Notes: generated from the sequence alone by a model not told the origin. 64,000 nucleotides of DNA from Ephydatia muelleri (GCA_013339895.1 JABACO010000012.1:9427777-9491776); one strand, 5' to 3'. Positions 1-21,480 are shown, counted from the stretch's first letter. A program made the numbers and translations.

Positions 1-9013
<9,013 letters not shown>

Positions 9014-9324
9014 ATTAGGAATTATTGTATCCAAACAAGAATTATTAATTCTGACCCGTATCGCATAAAATACGTACAAATGCTTACGTCAGTGGGTCTG
9101 GTATTCAATCTGTCATGTGTAGGCTATGCAATATAGTTATCCTTTAAAAGAACTTATTTGAAGTAGCTTAGTAACGTACAGCTCCCCAACACGGTGGTGG
9201 ACGGCTAGAATCAATTATGCTCGGCTTCTGAGCTGTGTGGAAAGATGCAGTAATACCAGGTGAGCAACTCTAACGAGTTTATATTTCGATTGTATCATGA
9301 TGTTCGTTTATTATATTTGGGACA

Positions 9325-9362
<38 letters not shown>

Positions 9363-9363
9363 A
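9014..9363. other. Upstream region of copy A; poly-A tract
   Basis: No coding sequence seen. It holds the presumed promoter of copy A, with no recognisable TATA box at a convincing distance from the ATG at 9013. A run of about 30 A residues near 9329-9358 directly abuts the left end of the 8-kb inverted-end element. Confidence 0.4.
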
Positions 9364-9870
9364 ATATGGCACTCCGTTGCGGACAAAAGTATATCAAACC
9401 AAAAAGGTGTATCAAAACAAACTGTGGGTTTATTTCTCCAGATATCGGATATCAAATGACCGCAACAAAAAAAAGGACGTATCAAATGTTACCACATATG
9501 GTATGCGGGATAAAAAAGGCTGGTCAAAAAAAAAACTTTAAAGGGAGAGGTATCAAAACTTTTACTGTGCTGAACCGGTTCCGTACTAAGAGTTAAACAG
9601 ATTCAGCATCAGCGAACGGGAAGCGCACTCGGCAGTCGTCGGAACCCAATAGCATCTACAGTATCTCGTGCCCAGACCAAGGCAAACTGGTGAGGAGTGC
9701 ATCGCGCGTGACGTATTAGCAGCTCTGCGGCGGCATTAGTTTTCAAGTGCGATTTCGATTTTACATCGACACAGCGAAATTACGACGCTCATACTGTCCT
9801 TCAAGGAAGAATATATCACGACCACGGGCATATATTGATCCCGTGATGCCCGACTGTTTTTGCCGCATGG
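9364..9870 (+). repeat. Left long terminal inverted repeat of the 8-kb element
   Basis: Pairs with about 16955-17407. The open frame 9366-9596 inside it is a chance ORF in an A-rich stretch and has a mirrored counterpart in the right arm. Confidence 0.6.
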
Positions 9871-10313
9871 CCACCTGATTGTTAAGGTGAAGAACCTTAC
9901 CCAAGACCCTCTTACCCAACCGACATCCTGATACCTAACTGGTCTATAGTAAGCCAGCAGCCGTTGAAATGCGTGTCACTTCGCCGCCTCTATATTTATT
10001 GAAGGCCAGCTGTCAAAGGCCAATCAAAGAAGCATGCAGAGAGTGGGTGAGACCATGGATTCCTGTTTTGTCTGGCCTTCCGCCTAACTATTAGTAGCAG
10101 CAGATCCGCCAGATTCGCGAGCTAAGGCTGTGTCTTCTCATACCTTAGGCTGAACTTGCACATTGTTAGAGACAATGCCACAGCCAATTACATGTATATC
10201 CTCATACAAAGTTTGTCTCCGATGCTTAGCAGAGCATGTGTGTGTGTATGTGTGTGTGTGCACGTGTGTGTGCATGTGTGTGTGTATGTGTGCGTGTGTG
10301 TGTGTGTGTGTGT

Positions 10314-10349
<36 letters not shown>

Positions 10350-11820
10350 TGATCTAGGTGTAACAGGACTGGTTCTGCCACCCACTCTCATATGCAAGAA
10401 ACATATTCTCTACATACATCAATGCACTTAAACAGGGATACAAGGGAAGTGTAAAGGTCACATGCACTACATGAAAAGCCAGACAGTCTAGTCATTTACT
10501 GCAGAAAAGAGTAGTCAAAGTCTAGCTTGTTACATATGTATAAATGTGAGATATTTCTCACATCCGTTTATCCCATAGATGTACTACTTACTATACAGTT
10601 GTTTATCTTTCAGGTCATTCACAACCTAAGTGTATAATAATAAATTGATTTAGTGGGCATTTCTTTCAATTGAAAATGGCAGTGTACTAGCTCAGAATTG
10701 TACAAAAGATTAAATCTCCCCTGCCTAATGTCACAATGTAGAACAATAGTCATACTCAGGCCACACAATAACTCCAGTGCTAAAATTCAATGTGAGATGT
10801 TGAACAAGAAAAATAATTATTGTATCACACAACTGTAAAGGGTAGCCAAAGCTCCATAATGTACAAGCATTTTGTAGAGAGTTGTATAGAATAGTGATGT
10901 TTTGGATTTGGTGGTGCTTATCATGCTTACGATTAAGTCTGTGCCTGAGGAAAGCAAGATGTCCCAATCTATTCACCCCACCATCAATTAAGTCATGAAA
11001 GATGCTTGATTATAAGCTCACAGGTCTTGTACTTGCTTGAAAATTATATGCATTGTAGCAATAAATAATTGCAGAGACTGTATAGCTGGTTTTTGTCACA
11101 TGACTTGCCATTCCTCATATATTGGTAAGCAAATTAACTCAAATTTTTAGTGCCAAATATTATACCTGTAACGTATTATTGATAACAATTAAAAAATCAT
11201 CAAGACACATGTGGTATAAGTTTTTTTTTTAAGTTGGTTTGTCAACATCTGAGGGGACAATGGAATTATGTATTTAGGTAATTGCTTCCAGCACCTAGAA
11301 TGGCAGTGTCCATAGCTTCAAAGAACTGTTCAGCATTTTTCATTGTTGTAGGAAGGTGTATGGTCCTAAATCAGCAGTGTGAAAAAGTAGTGATTTATTT
11401 GTGAATTTTATCTGAATTGCTCTGAGCCCCTATGGCGGGGCTGAACTTTGGCCTGTAATAAAATTCAGTAGTGCAGCCAACGTAGAACCTAACAGAAATC
11501 AGCATATATAGTAATTCTCACACTTTATCATCTAAAGTACACAGCAATAATATTTCAAACGAATGCCTTGTTAATGTACTTACTCAGCATGCATGGCCAT
11601 CAAGCTTCATTGTGAAGTCGCAGAAGTGCATTTATCACACTTGTTTTGTTAGTTCTTTAGTTGATGATACAGAATTATGTATAGACAGTATTAGTTATGA
11701 ATACATAACTACTTTCAATTTTTGTTCAAAAATATTGTTGGGGCACAACTGTACACACTGGTGCACAGCTAAAAAGGTTCTTACCATTTGGACACTGAAA
11801 GGACCTAGTTACATTTAATG
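9871..11820. other. Interior of the 8-kb element, noncoding; (TG)n at 10236-10350
   Basis: A TG/CG-rich microsatellite occupies about 10236-10350; the long frames through it are low-complexity artefacts. The remaining sequence shows only short frames without recognisable domains. Confidence 0.7.
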
Positions 11821-12440
11821 TTTGTTTGATTTGATTTGAATTGATTGATTGCATACATATAAACACACATACATATGCAAAAAGGCAAGTAGTGTACGTG
11901 CACTTACAAACTGCCTAAACATGGAAGGGATATAACATACAAAAGGGTGATAGGTCAACAGATCTAAGTTGGGTACAAAAAACTGTAATGTTCAATGAAG
12001 TGACAACATCATGGGGTAAGTGGTTCCATATAGGTATCACACGTTCAGTGAAAAAATGCGCTCAGAATGCATGACGGGGTAAATGTTTGGATCGCAGGAT
12101 ACAAGGATGACCTCGGATGGAATACGACCTAGCCGGTTTGGTGAAAAAACTCTCAAAAGGTAAATCAACCAGGTTATTATAGATCTTGTAGCACATGACA
12201 AGGTTGTAGAAGACTCTCCTGTACTCTAAGGACTGTAAACCCAGGTTCACAAGGCGATCATCATAATCCATAAATGGTATACCAGCACGTTTGATTATGG
12301 CACAAGTGAATAATCTCTGAACAATACATTGAGTATCTTTATGGAACCAGGGATTCCAAACTTGGTATTTACACCTTATATAGATGCACAAGGAGAGACG
12401 CATCGTTAGAATGAATGTTACTGCCAAGTAGTGCAAGTCT
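11821..12440 (-). mobile_element. LINE 3' fragment (CR1/L2-like reverse transcriptase C-terminus)
   Basis: The minus strand encodes a typical non-LTR RT tail: YQVWNPWFHKDTQCIVQRLF, RLVNLGLQSLEYRRVFYNL and LVDLPFESFFTKPARSYSIRG. Frames shift near 12370. The 3' end runs into ATTGATTGATTG-type repeats (11830-11850). The same family lies on the plus strand at 25885-26282. The 5' part of the element is missing. Confidence 0.7.
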
Positions 12441-13689
12441 TTTTAGTATTGGGCCAAAAAACAATTTAAATTCTTTTGATATGTGTATAACAAGCCGTGC
12501 TATCCACATATTTTGTTTACCATGCATGGAATGTAATGGATAGCTCCCACTGCGTATTATGCACATATCCAAAGGATAAGTCTTATGTTTCTCAACATAA
12601 TCCTAAAAGGGCAATTAGTAACATGATAGTCATGTCATAATTTAATTCATATAATTATAATGTGGTCGAATACGGATGTAGATCTGTTTTATTCATTGAT
12701 GTTACTTCCTTCTTTATCCCACCATTGCTTATATCTATCCACTTTATCAAGTAAGAATGTTTCTTGAACAAATTATATGATTCATCACATATAAAACTGT
12801 TTTTGGCTAGATGCCAAAAGATGCTGAGAGACAAAACATGATATTAAAGTTAATTTACCCTGGAATTCATAAATGGTACTAAATGAGTAATACAATCCTT
12901 TGGTGGCAAAGGCGTATCAGAGTATTGGTTTAGACGAAGCCACTTATATTAAGGAAACAATTTTTAACTGTCATACGCAGCACAGTTGCACACAAAGATT
13001 TACCTACCATCAGCATTCCCTTCTCTTTCAGTGATGTGTGATCTAATGCATTGACCTCAGCAGGCGTAATTTCTTTTTGAAGGAGTTTCCATTAGGCCTA
13101 TAAAACTACTTGTTAATAAATGCGGTTGGTCATCATACACAAACTGCTCTTTGGTTTCTACTTGCAGAACTCCAAAAATCCCAAACACATCAGTCCTGTT
13201 TGAAAAGCCTGGATATTATGAATGTGCTTGGATATTAGCTCTTCTGAAATCAAACGATTCATTTGTGATTCGATAGTTATTGATTTTGTGATTGGCCATC
13301 ATGAACCATTTATGATAGTCATATAGGTTGATTCCTTTAGAAGTTTATCCAGATCACTTGTGGTTATGCAGGCATCAATCTATATGGAATTAATGATAAT
13401 ATGATTATATGATGATATATGGAAAGTGAAAAAAAATGCATCTGTATTTCTAAAAGTTCTAATAACTTTCATTTCGGGAAGGTCAATGTTAGAGTAATAT
13501 CAAGTAAAACATGTTATGGTTCTCCATTCTGCCCTTAATTCTCTACATCAGTTCAAATATTAATAACCAACCTGTGCACAGTTTACCTGATAGGACATGA
13601 GATCAAATTGGGATAGGCGCTACTAGTAATTAATGAGAGTACAAAGCTTTAAAAACAAAGGCATCAAGTTTTGAAGATAGAGTTAGACA
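12441..13689. other. No gene recognised
   Basis: AT-rich sequence inside the 8-kb element with many short stops. I see no domain, repeat or splice-consistent exon. Confidence 0.5.
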
Positions 13690-14010
13690 TTGGTAAGTTA
13701 TAGCAATTCGGTGTGTATGTATAGAGAGGTCCTGTCGCTATTGATTAGTTCTATTTGTTAGTTTGTACTTAATCAACTAAGAGAATACAGCTGTGTAAAG
13801 TTATTGAAAATTTCCCACGCGATTTGCGCCATATACTAACATTAAATTGGACGCGGTTTGCCAAAATCATTGGCACGAAACGACCAGGAAATTGTGCATT
13901 AACTTCGCACAGATATATATATATATTTTAAATAAATTAAAAATGAACGAACATCAATAGCAACAGGACCCCTCTACGTACACACCGAATTTGAAGCGAT
14001 TTGAACGCTC
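13690..14010. repeat. Imperfect fold-back sequence
   Basis: The segment near 13693-13750 (AATTCGGTGTGTATGTATAG, GGTCCTGTCGCTATTGA) pairs with 13955-13995 (TCAATAGCAACAGGACC, TACGTACACACCGAATT). Loop content includes an ATATATAT run. Probably an old MITE. Confidence 0.5.
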
Positions 14011-15445
14011 CTACCTAAAGATGTAGATGTTTTTAATCTGATGGGTTATCTGACCTCGTAACGTCGGCAATACGATTATGCAATATGTTGTGACATAGAG
14101 GAATGGTGTGGGACGTAGTGTTGATAACAGGGAGTTGCTAGTGTTAACCATTGGTATGTTATAGCAATTTGAGTTTTATGTAAATCCACAAGGGTCAAAA
14201 TCTGGTAAAACGTTCCAAAATAGTGTTATATGAAGTACTAAAATAAGGAAGTCGGTTTTTACCATGTAAAGGACATTATGGTCCCATATATAGTTGAACC
14301 ATTTATAGTGTGCAATTGTGTTTGCTCTCTTCCAGTAGACATAACATAGTTGTATATTTATATACAGTATCTAATAAAGCATTAAATGTGCAATTTGCAA
14401 ACTAATTGTAATATTCAAGTAAAACATTCTTGTCTTAATACTAATACTATGTCATCCTACATCTAGGCATCTTAATGGCCATCACAAACTAGTTCGGTGG
14501 AAACTAATTCTTCATAGAGGTATGTTTTCATTTGTTTATTAGGTATGAAAATACACATCATGTATGGGTCAGTGGGGGAACAAGGAGACAATGCATGATT
14601 GCAATTCAGCGGCAATCCTATATGTTGATAGAGTCTTGAATTAGGGGTTACTATCCTTCAAAAGGACTAGCAATGCCCATGTGGTAGATTTGTCCATATA
14701 GAGATTCAGCTGTCGCGAATGGAAGTGAAAGCAACTGAAACAGTGCCTTATATTGGCATACAAGTCATGAGGTAACAGACACATCCTGGCTGATCTTTGG
14801 CAGAGAGGTATCACTGCCAATTGATGTAATCAATCATCATCTACCAGTTTCTTCACTTGCAAAGTGAGCTTGTCAAACTAATGGCAAAGAGCTAAAGATC
14901 ACTAACCATGGCATCATAGCTAAAATTGAGTTTTTTTGTTACATGTTGAATATGAGGTCAACTTTTCAAAATGTGTTTGAAGATCTTATTTAATCATTAC
15001 ACATAAAACTAAATTTATACATTGACAACTAATTATGTTACCTATCACATGCTAATGCAATGAAGTCAATTAAATTAAAAGCAATAAAGTCATAAGCGCT
15101 CAAATACTGGTGAGACACTTTGGCTACTAATATTGCTCTCTCACTAGAGGCTGACCTCAGCATTTTTTTTTTCATATAAACTGTACATTTAATCATCCCC
15201 TTCCCCCCCAAAATATGCATATACAGCCTAACGAATGCAAGATCATCCTCTTAGAGTCACATCTCATCATTACCACATCTACAATTTACACAATGCAGTG
15301 TACAACAAAACATTGTACACACATTCTATACCTCTTGGATATAGAACAGTTGAGGGACATAGTTACTTGCACTGTCATGTATTCATTTCAAGGTCATGTG
15401 AATTTATGTACAGCTTGAACATAATATAACTGTGTATAAGAGATT
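14011..15445. other. No gene recognised
   Basis: Noncoding interior of the 8-kb element. A second ATTGGTA-GTTATAGCAATTTG-like segment near 14150 echoes the fold-back at 13690. No coding signal was seen. Confidence 0.5.
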
Positions 15446-16170
15446 TTGACATTATTGTTAACTTTTACTTTGATATCTGCAGGAATTGATGGATATTCAA
15501 GAATGATTACATATTTACAGTGCTCCGATAATAATAGAGCAGGCAGAGTGTTCGATCTTTTCCTCAGTGCTTGCAGAGCTTATTTTACACCATCACGGAT
15601 CAGGACAGACCAAGGAACGGAATATGTAGATATGGCCAGGTGGATGCTTGAAACTAGAGGGTTCAACAGGAAAAGTTTTATAACAGGTAGCTTTGTTCAC
15701 AACACTTGAATAGAGCGACTGTGGAGGGAAGTAAGGCGGGTTGCAATTCACCAGTTTACTGCCTTATTTAATTACCTTGAAAATGAAGGCTTGTTGGATC
15801 CGATGGACAATGTCCATTTATTTGCCCTTCATTATGTATATCTTGGACAAATCAATAAATTTCTAGCAGAATTTTGTATGTAAACTAATAACCACTCGAT
15901 GTGATCTGAACACAATCTGTCACCATATCAGTTGTACTATCAAGGAATGATGAATGAAGAGCACTTAAGATACATGGACAATCTTCCCTATTATGCACTC
16001 CCTGAAGATTTCATACCTGATGATATATATGGTTTAGATGAAGAAGCTCCAACCTCATGTGAAGACTACATTGGTGATACTGCACTCTCTGCACCACTTG
16101 TACCACTGACTTCTGAAATGCCACAGCAGCTGAAATTGACCATTGATGCTGACTGTGATGCCTATTGCTG
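15446..16170 (+). pseudogene. Integrase-core (DDE) gene remnant
   Basis: Reads as an integrase-core domain: AGIDGYSRMITYLQCSDNN, RIRTDQGTEYVDMARWMLE (second catalytic Asp region), then IERLWREVRRVA (catalytic Glu region), LFALHYVYLGQINKFL, and a conserved tail LSPYQLYYQGM. The frame breaks at stops near 15708 and twice near 15885. This family is widespread in aquatic invertebrates as single-ORF integrase-like proteins. Its location inside the long inverted repeats makes it the likely former transposase of the 8-kb element, which is an inference. Confidence 0.65.
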
Positions 16171-16954
16171 TACTATATTTGTTCAATTTGATATTATACT
16201 TTACAGGTCACATCTTCATAGCATAAGATCAAATACATATCTAAAGCACCAAAAGTGTGTCCGAGACTAGCTGTGGCTGTCTCGACTGAACAGCCTTGGC
16301 TATGAAGTAGTAGCTTGGTGGGAGGCCGGCAATCCATGGCTTCCTCCCCCAAAGTTTGACCCACCAGAGCCCCCTGCACAGTGGTCATCCATTCCTTGCT
16401 TGTTCACTATTCAACCTTTTGAATTTAGCAGTGGCGAAATGACACACAGGTCAGAGGCAGCTGAATTACCCCACGACATCTGTTGGGTATCAGGATGTTG
16501 GCTGGGTGGGAGTAACTGTGATCTTGGGTGAGGTGGGCCCTGTAGCAGAAGTGTGCAATGGTACTGTTTCACTTGGCAACAAAGCACAACTGTTCAATCA
16601 TTTGTCAAAGTTTGGTTGTGACATTGCATATGACCATAAGTATCATCACACCCACAATCAGATGGATTTGACAATGCGCAGATGACAGTTTCAGTGGGAG
16701 CAACCTAGGCAGGAGACCTTAGATTAAATAGAAATGAAGAAGACTCCCTCCCGTGCATGTGTGTGTAGGGTATCAATCAAACTGACCCAGCTGTACCTGG
16801 AGCCTGGTACCATCGGGAGACTCACCAACTGAGCAGAGAAACAAGACTCTGCCACACTTCTTCTGCATATGAGATTTGAGAACCGACAACAAATTGGGTA
16901 TGCATTACCGGTATTTCATTTTACACCAACTGTGCTCGCTCAATTGTTCCATCT
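16171..16954. other. No gene recognised
   Basis: Right interior of the 8-kb element, after the integrase remnant. Only short frames. Confidence 0.4.
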
Positions 16955-17407
16955 GGTACTTAGCAAAACAGTCCCGTATCCGTGGTCCACCACTTAGTCA
17001 TCTATTCTTCCTTGATCGACAATCCATATGAGTGTCGTAATTGCGCTGTGTCTAAAAACGAAATCGCACTAATTGAAACTGTTTACTACCAGTTCGTGGG
17101 TACGAGATAGCAAACGTTAACCGTGCAGTCGGGTTCCGACGACTGCCGAGTCCGTTCCCGTTCGCTGTTGCAGAATCTGTTTAGCTCTTAGTATGGAACC
17201 GGTTCGACACAGTAAAAGTTGGAGCAAGTTTGATACCCCCCCTTTTTTATTTGACCTGCCTTTTTTATCACGCATACCATATTTGGTAACATTTGATACG
17301 TCCTTTTCCGGTCATTTGACATCCGATATCTGGAGAAACAAACACACAGTTTGTTTTGATACACCTTATTGGTTTGATATACTTTTGTCCGCAACGGAAT
17401 GCCATAT
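16955..17407 (-). repeat. Right long terminal inverted repeat of the 8-kb element
   Basis: Reverse-complement counterpart of 9364-9870. It ends GTCCGCAACGGAATGCCATA. The arms share the distinctive AACCGGTTCC and GACTGCCGAG segments. Confidence 0.6.
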
Positions 17408-17784
17408 ACATAGCATCTATATGAAGCAATAAAATGTGACTCTACGATTCATTAGTCTCGTCTCGAGACCCAATACCAATATACTCAGCAAAGATGAAAA
17501 GTGGGGACGAGGCTACTTCCTAATACATGTATACATGTATTTTATTTACGGTAGATGGAGCACATGTGTGCAGGTATAAAGCTATTCATTGCACTCTTGT
17601 TCCCATTTAGACCGCACTAACCTTATTATTATCATCCCTTTCTCAGATGTAATGAAATTTACAATGTACTTGCAATGATTATTTTAATTACGGATATCAT
17701 TTAATTTTTTGGCTGTAATACAACACAAAGATAAACGATCAAAATAAAAACAATACAATACAATTACAGGGACAATAGATAAAT

Positions 17785-18034
17785 GGGACAGTTTCCACGA
17801 AAATTGCCCCACGGTTAAAATGTTATAAAAATGCATCGCGTTTGAATCGCTAAAACGTCCCAACGGATAACGCTATCGACTTCCTATTTTCAGCACTTCA
17901 TACTACACCATTGCACTATGAAGTGTCGAAAATAGGAAGTCGATAGCGTTATCCGTTGGGAAGTTATAGCGTTTCAAACGCGATGCATTTTTATAACATT
18001 TTAACCGTGGGGCAATTTTCGCGGAAAATGTCCC
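17785..18034. mobile_element. MITE, 250 bp, near-complete palindrome
   Basis: Ends GGGACAGTTTCC / GGAAAATGTCCC, flanked by 4-bp direct repeats AAAT (17781-17784 and 18035-18038). The two halves are reverse complements through GTTATAAAAATGCATCGCG and CGATAGCG. A second copy of the family is at 35822-36061. Confidence 0.85.
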
Positions 18035-18424
18035 AAATATTAATAATATACAGACTATAATGAATGTAAACTTTTTTTTTTTCTTTTTATGGTAAATTAA
18101 CGAGATGGATGAGTCATGCACAATATGTCTCGTAGATTAATAATAATAACTGATAAGTTTAAAAAGAGGTACAAGGCAACCAAAATACAGGGCTGCACTG
18201 CAAAACCAGCACAGAAATTCTCAGAAGAAACCATAATGCATTTTGTAATGTTGTCATTCTAAGATTCATAATTACAAGTAGCCTAAATAGGTCTGTGATG
18301 TCTGCAAAATGCGGAGGCATTGAAATCAAAGCCCATGTTTTCAAGACCCAAAGTGCTGTACACATTTACTCATTCAACTGCAACCATTACTTTTTGTGTC
18401 TTTGTGTTAATAATTTTTCGAATT

Positions 18425-18620
18425 TATAATCCCCCACAACTATGTCTTGTGATGAATATGATTCCAGGTCACAATGTTGTCCTGTCCGTTAAGGCATGTG
18501 GGATGTTCCAATAGTGAAGATCAGTTTAGCATCCCAGGCTTTCTGCAGTAACTGAAATACAACAGACAATGATTTTACTACAGTAATGTTGTTCCTATAG
18601 AGTACAAAACTTCCCTTCAC
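18425..18620 (-). pseudogene. Relic of a Deltex-C exon
   Basis: The minus strand is recognisable as the second DTC exon of copies A-C (TGCAGAAAGCCTGGGATGC, ATCTTCACTATTGGAAC), preceded by the tail of the first DTC exon near 18607-18615. It is degraded and isolated from the rest of the gene. Confidence 0.6.
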
Positions 18621-18774
18621 TGCAAAACACATTTGTGCACCATTTTAGACACAGCTTCTTAACTCCATAATTAGCTACTCAGACATCCTGTGCAATCACA
18701 TTGAAGCGCATACAGGTATATAGGTTGCAATTGCCACAATACCAGAGGTCAAGGGCATCAATCTAAAATAGTTG

Positions 18775-19540
18775 CAGATGATACTAAACGCTACATTGCT
18801 CACTCTTCTGATTCAATTTCACCTTTGTCCCTATCATTGTCGAATTATTGTATATGGTCTCAAAGCTGGCAGCTAAATATTGCTTTTCAGAAATGTAGTG
18901 TAATATATTTTGAACATAACTCTGCAAACAATTCTTATTCCTTGGGTGGTGTATTGCTGAATAGAGTTTATGATATTTGTGACCTAGGTGTGCATATAAC
19001 ATCCGACTTTAAGTCCAGCTTACATTGTGCATCTATTGCTGCAAAGGCTTTCCAAAAGTGTTCTCTTCTGCTTAAGGGTCTTCATACTCTTGATATCTCT
19101 ACACTTTGTCAAGTATACATATCCTATGTCAGACCAATTCTGGAATATAATTCTCCAGTGTGGAATCCATGGATATTACAAGACATTAGATGTGCTGAAA
19201 GGGTTCAGCACTTTTTCACCAGAGCTATTTTCTTAAACAGGTAAAGCTGCCCACTATGAGCTATGCTGATCATCTTCTACACCTAGGTTTTAATTCATTG
19301 GAGTATCTCAGAGTGTTTTTAGATCTCCTTATGTGTTTTAAGATTGTGAAAAACCTTGTTGATCTTGATGCATCAGCCTTTTTCCACATCAACTTGTCAC
19401 CATATGGTAGAAGAGGTAACTCCATTAAACTAAGTCCGGTGTCTACACCACGCCATAACTTCAGATTCAATTTCTTCTCTGTCCGAATTATTAATATTTG
19501 GAATTCCTTACCAGATTGTTGTCACCTCATCCTCTGAACT
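18775..19540 (+). mobile_element. LINE fragment (CR1/L2-like RT C-terminal half)
   Basis: Begins at the RT catalytic box (ADDTKRYIAH) and continues SQSWQLNIAFQKCSVIYF, LGVHITSDFKSSLHCASIAA, QVYISYVRPILEYNSPVWNP and NSLEYLRVFLDLLMCFKI. A frame break occurs near 19244-19256. The 3' end is followed by an ATTATC repeat at 19677-19700. Confidence 0.75.
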
Positions 19541-19545
19541 AATAT

Positions 19546-20110
19546 TTAAGTCAAGACTATGTACAGTGAACTTGTCTCCCTTTTGCAGCTGCTTCCCGTT
19601 TTAGTTCTGGGCAGTAATATAAGTGCATTTACATATGCCATTACTTGCCTTTGTGTATATACTATGTGCACATAAATTATCATTATCATTATCATTATCA
19701 ATGTGTGGGACAGTTGGAGTAGAATAAACGAAAGATGTAGTAAGCTATAATCTGATTCCTGAATGTGTGGTAACTGCATTGATATTATCTACAGTAGTTG
19801 CATAGCATCCATCTGTTGTGGGATAGACAGCAGTTTTTGGTGTTGGGGGCAGAGGGCATGGGAAGGGAAAGCCCCAATTGCAACCCTCATTATGTGATTT
19901 TGTTTAGGGAGTAAACAATGTTTAATGTTTTGATGAAGGGCAAATGGTTGTGCACCACCCCTTCCAGCTTTGATAGGGCATGGGAAGCATATAGTATGTT
20001 GAAAGGGGGCTTTGTAGAGGGTTAGCAGGTCAAGCCTGTCTCTCTGTCTGCAACCCTCCCCTCTAAACAACCTATCCCCAAATTAGATTGTCTCTGTCTG
20101 GTTCCAGGTA
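19546..20110. other. No gene recognised; ATTATC simple repeat
   Basis: Contains the short ATTATC run at 19677-19700, probably the LINE tail. The rest shows only short frames. Confidence 0.5.
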
Positions 20111-20337
20111 TAGAGGAGTTGCATGTGACGTCGCGCGCATCTTACATCACTAAGTATGTTACTATAAATATGCGCTGCGTGGGTACGAGATAAACAATAA
20201 CCGGACGGGAACGATAGAAGGCGGCGGCATACGCTCACGTGGTACATATTTATAGCGTGCCGTATACATAAATAGCAGCATACATATGATGTAACTAAAC
20301 AATGCAAGGCGCGCGTGACGTCAATGCAACTCCTCTA
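20111..20337. mobile_element. MITE, 227 bp
   Basis: Terminal inverted repeats TAGAGGAGTTGCATGTGACG at the left and the complement TGACGTCAATGCAACTCCTC-TA at the right, with GCGCGC and TGATGTAA subterminal matches. It is flanked by TA on the left. Confidence 0.75.
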
Positions 20338-20883
20338 TTGTATATCGGAAGTTTCGTTAGAAACTTCCATATAGGATTTGACCACGACCATGAATGTCAT
20401 TAAAAAAACGCGACCCGTCTGTAACAACACTCCCGACGATCGGATCGTGCAGCGTGTTTTAGCAATCGATCTAGAAGTCAAAAAGGAGTACTTTCGTTCT
20501 TGTTTCATGTCGCAGAACCGCGTGGTTGCAGAGAACAAGAGTGTGCTGCCCGTTCTCGTTCCCAGTCTCGGAATTCGTCTCCTCCTCCTCCTCCTCCTTC
20601 TTGGCAACGCATAACTCGGGTCAGGAACACTTTTAAGCGATGAAAATTTCACCAATAGCTTCAGAATCGGCCGCAGGACTCGCTTTTATATAAATATAGT
20701 AGTTGTTATACTTTGATACACAATCGAATATCAGCCTATGTCTTGTATAAGATCATTTCGTAATTACGGTCTAAAGATAAACGGCATGTGTATAAATAGC
20801 ATAACAATTAGAGAAAAGCTCTTTGGTGATTCAATCGTCGTTTGGTGTGCTACTTTTTTATTAGTGAAGTTGTTTTCATCAAA

Positions 20884-21480
20884 ATGCCTTCACGTCAAGA
20901 AAAGAAACGAGCGAAACGACGTGCGAAATACCTTGAAGTTCGAGACGATGTTTTAGAATCGGCACGGGCATCCTACAAGGCAGACCCTGAAAAGAAACGG
21001 ACAGGGGAACGCGAGCGTTATCATGCAGACCCAGTAAAGAAACGGTCAGCTAAACGCAAAAGCTATGACGCAGACCCAGAAAAGAAACGGTCAGCTAAAC
21101 GCGAAAGCTATGAAGCAGACCCAGAAAAGAAACGGTCAGCTAAACGCGAAAGCTATAAAGCAGACCCAGAAAAGAAACGGGCAGCTAAACGCGAAAGCTA
21201 TGAAGCAGACCCAGAAAAGAAACGGTCAGCTAAACGCGAAAGCTATGAAGCAGACCCAGAAAAGAAACAGACTGCTGAACGCGAGCGTTATCATGCAGAC
21301 CCAAAAAAGAAACAGTCAGCTAAACGGAAACGTTATTGGGAGGATCCTGAATGTTCTCGCTTGGCGAAGAGAGTGCGGTACGGGAAGGCCAAGCGTGCCC
21401 TGCAAAACCAACGAGGCCATCGAAAAAGAACTACCGACAGAGTTATTCCAAGGTATGTAAATGTAGATGAAGATATTTAG
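20884..21480 (+). CDS. Lys/Arg-rich tandem-repeat protein, 198 aa, unknown function
   Basis: Start chosen at the ATG at 20884 (MPSRQEKKRAKRRAKY), since the frame upstream has no basic-repeat character. Residues ~30-150 are about eight copies of a 15-residue unit with consensus ADPEKKRSAKRESYE, encoded by a near-perfect 45-bp tandem repeat (about 20980-21340). The tail is basic (GKAKRALQNQRGHRKRTTDR) and acidic at the end. Predicted strongly helical, nuclear and nucleic-acid binding by composition only. Similar basic repeats occur in N-terminal parts of proteins of mobile elements in sponges and cnidarians. No partner domain is found downstream here. Confidence 0.55.
   Translation: MPSRQEKKRAKRRAKYLEVRDDVLESARASYKADPEKKRTGERERYHADPVKKRSAKRKSYDADPEKKRSAKRESYEADPEKKRSAKRESYKADPEKKRAAKRESYEADPEKKRSAKRESYEADPEKKQTAERERYHADPKKKQSAKRKRYWEDPECSRLAKRVRYGKAKRALQNQRGHRKRTTDRVIPRYVNVDEDI

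Larger units (their letters stand above)
9364..17407. mobile_element. ~8-kb DNA element with long (~0.45-0.5 kb) terminal inverted repeats
   Basis: The left end (9364 to about 9870) matches the reverse complement of the right end (about 16955-17407). Both start ATATGGCA/ATATGGCATTCCGTTGCGGAC with many shared blocks: GACAAAAGTATATCAAACC, CTCCAGATATCGGATATCAAATGACCG, the CGGCAGTCGTCGGAACCC block, TGCGATTTCG and GGAAGAATA. The arms have diverged by scattered substitutions and indels. The interior holds a TG microsatellite, a LINE fragment, a fold-back and a dead integrase-core gene, the only transposase candidate. No clear target duplication was found, so the outer boundary is approximate. Confidence 0.6.

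Noticed and set aside
9366..9596. A 76-codon basic frame and its mirror at 17193-17432
   Set aside because: Both lie in the long inverted repeats and reflect A-rich sequence. No domain or codon pattern supports them.
10163..10397. Open frames rich in Cys/Val or His/Thr
   Set aside because: Translations of a TG/CA microsatellite in different frames. The same holds for 53017-53343 and 4555-4839.
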